Shown here: piece by piece, positions 63,584 through 64,000 of the stretch | Layout: every line of letters begins with the position of its first letter | Position numbering within the stretch: the stretch's first letter is position 1 | Source: Hyphomicrobium_A sp963726795 | Lineage (GTDB): Bacteria > Pseudomonadota > Alphaproteobacteria > Rhizobiales > Hyphomicrobiaceae | Length of the DNA stretch: 64,000 nucleotides | Assembly (NCBI GenBank): GCA_963726795.1 | Contig: CAVSDD010000007.1 | Location: 186,001-250,000, forward strand | Direction of reading: 5' to 3' | Notes under the pieces: model-generated | The model's input: only the letters and a program-made list of their open reading frames with translations | What the model was told of the DNA's origin: nothing | Databases searched by the model: none | Program-made: the position numbers and the translations under genes

Positions 63584-64000
63584 TCACCACAACCCGCCAG
63601 GCCCCGTCCCCGGACCGCTACGCGCGGCAGGTGGCGGCGGCGGCTGATAGTAGTCGTCATCGCCGCCCGGTGCAGTCTGCTGCGCGTTGCCGCTGAAGCC
63701 GATGACCGAATAGGCGTCGTCTGGCTCCTCGCCGGGCTTGAACGCCTCCGTGATCGTGTTGGGATCGTCGGCGGAGGCGCGCAGGCCGGTACGCAAATCG
63801 ACGCGCACGAGCTTGATGCCCGGGGGAATCCGGAAGGGGGCAGGCGGCGTATCGGCGAGAGCCGCCTTCATGAAGTCGCCGAAGATCGGCGCGGCGACGA
63901 GACCGCCGGTCTGCGCCTTGCCCATCGCCTTGGGCGTGTCGTAGCCGACGAAGACGCCGACCACGAGGTCGGGCGAGAAGCCGATGAACCAGGCGTCCTT
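63584..64000 (-). CDS. Class A penicillin-binding protein, C-terminal fragment
   Basis: Last 138 residues of a PBP1a-type enzyme; the rest is outside the window. KDAWFIGFSPDLVVGVFVGYDTPKAMGKAQTGGLVAAPIF is the end of the transpeptidase domain (with the KTG-like QTGG region), here shown by its first 20 and later parts; then GDFMKAALADTPPAPFRIP follows. The C-terminal tail DDDYYQPPPPP...GPGGLW is Pro-rich and disordered. In Hyphomicrobiales this gene usually lies directly beside prfB, as here. Confidence 0.88.
   Translation of the reverse strand, partial: KDAWFIGFSPDLVVGVFVGYDTPKAMGKAQTGGLVAAPIFGDFMKAALADTPPAPFRIPPGIKLVRVDLRTGLRASADDPNTITEAFKPGEEPDDAYSVIGFSGNAQQTAPGGDDDYYQPPPPPAARSGPGTGPGGLW

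Overview
The window reads as ordinary chromosome of a high-GC alphaproteobacterium, most likely of the order Hyphomicrobiales (Rhizobiales). This is inferred from gene content: a ChpT-type phosphotransferase, an EipA/DUF1134 envelope protein, a usg-type small protein, an aap-type general amino-acid transporter, a panB-yfgM-bamB-der-holC block, NnrU, HisKA_2 kinase architecture, and prfB beside a class A penicillin-binding protein. No tRNA, rRNA, CRISPR array, transposase or phage gene was found, and no replication origin is evident. Genus cannot be assigned from the sequence alone.

Layout. 1-3.1 kb: a YhaN/YhaO-like nuclease pair (cut by the window edge), a small acidic protein and an L2HGDH-like FAD oxidoreductase. 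3.2-7.2 kb: M48 protease and three exported proteins, two of them DUF2147. 7.2-9.0 kb: a membrane / [2Fe-2S] ferredoxin / class III adenylate cyclase fusion. 9-13.4 kb: the aapP-J-Q-M transporter. 13.4-17.2 kb: an acetyltransferase, two small exported paralogues, a lipoprotein, MarC, usg and DUF1285. 17.4-24.4 kb: a MoxR / DUF58 / BatA-DUF4159 / glutamine-amidotransferase-like membrane operon. 24.4-26.6 kb: TPP riboswitch and thiC. 26.6-34 kb: small exported and stress-type genes, FTR1-cupredoxin iron uptake, NADAR, a 25-codon ORF with an extreme Shine-Dalgarno sequence, an old yellow enzyme and a bactofilin. 34-42 kb: envelope proteins (coiled-coil, EipA), CysQ, ChpT, a FetAB-like ABC exporter and several small exported proteins. 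42-54 kb: RlmJ, a carbamoyltransferase, HolC, Der, GST, BamB, YfgM, PanB, L,D-transpeptidase, MOSC and NnrU. 54-64 kb: a tail-anchored unknown, a PRMT, two RNA methyltransferases, a flavin-fold stress protein, an AAC(3)-I-like acetyltransferase, a HisKA_2 kinase, an HD-GYP protein, prfB with its programmed +1 frameshift, and the C-terminus of a PBP1a.

A notable property is that four conserved genes are each broken by one small lesion: a DUF2147 gene (about 6545), aapQ (about 10861), a bactofilin (33653) and a HisKA_2 kinase (about 60255). In each case the protein continues perfectly in another frame, or past a single stop. This could be sequencing or assembly error, or very recent gene decay. 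The prfB frameshift is different: it carries the canonical programmed site.

The most interesting biology is the redox- and possibly haem-linked adenylate cyclase, the MoxR/DUF58/DUF4159 envelope module next to thiC, and the small ORF at 31613 with its own terminator. Two families of tiny secreted cysteine/tryptophan-rich proteins, each present twice, are also of interest.
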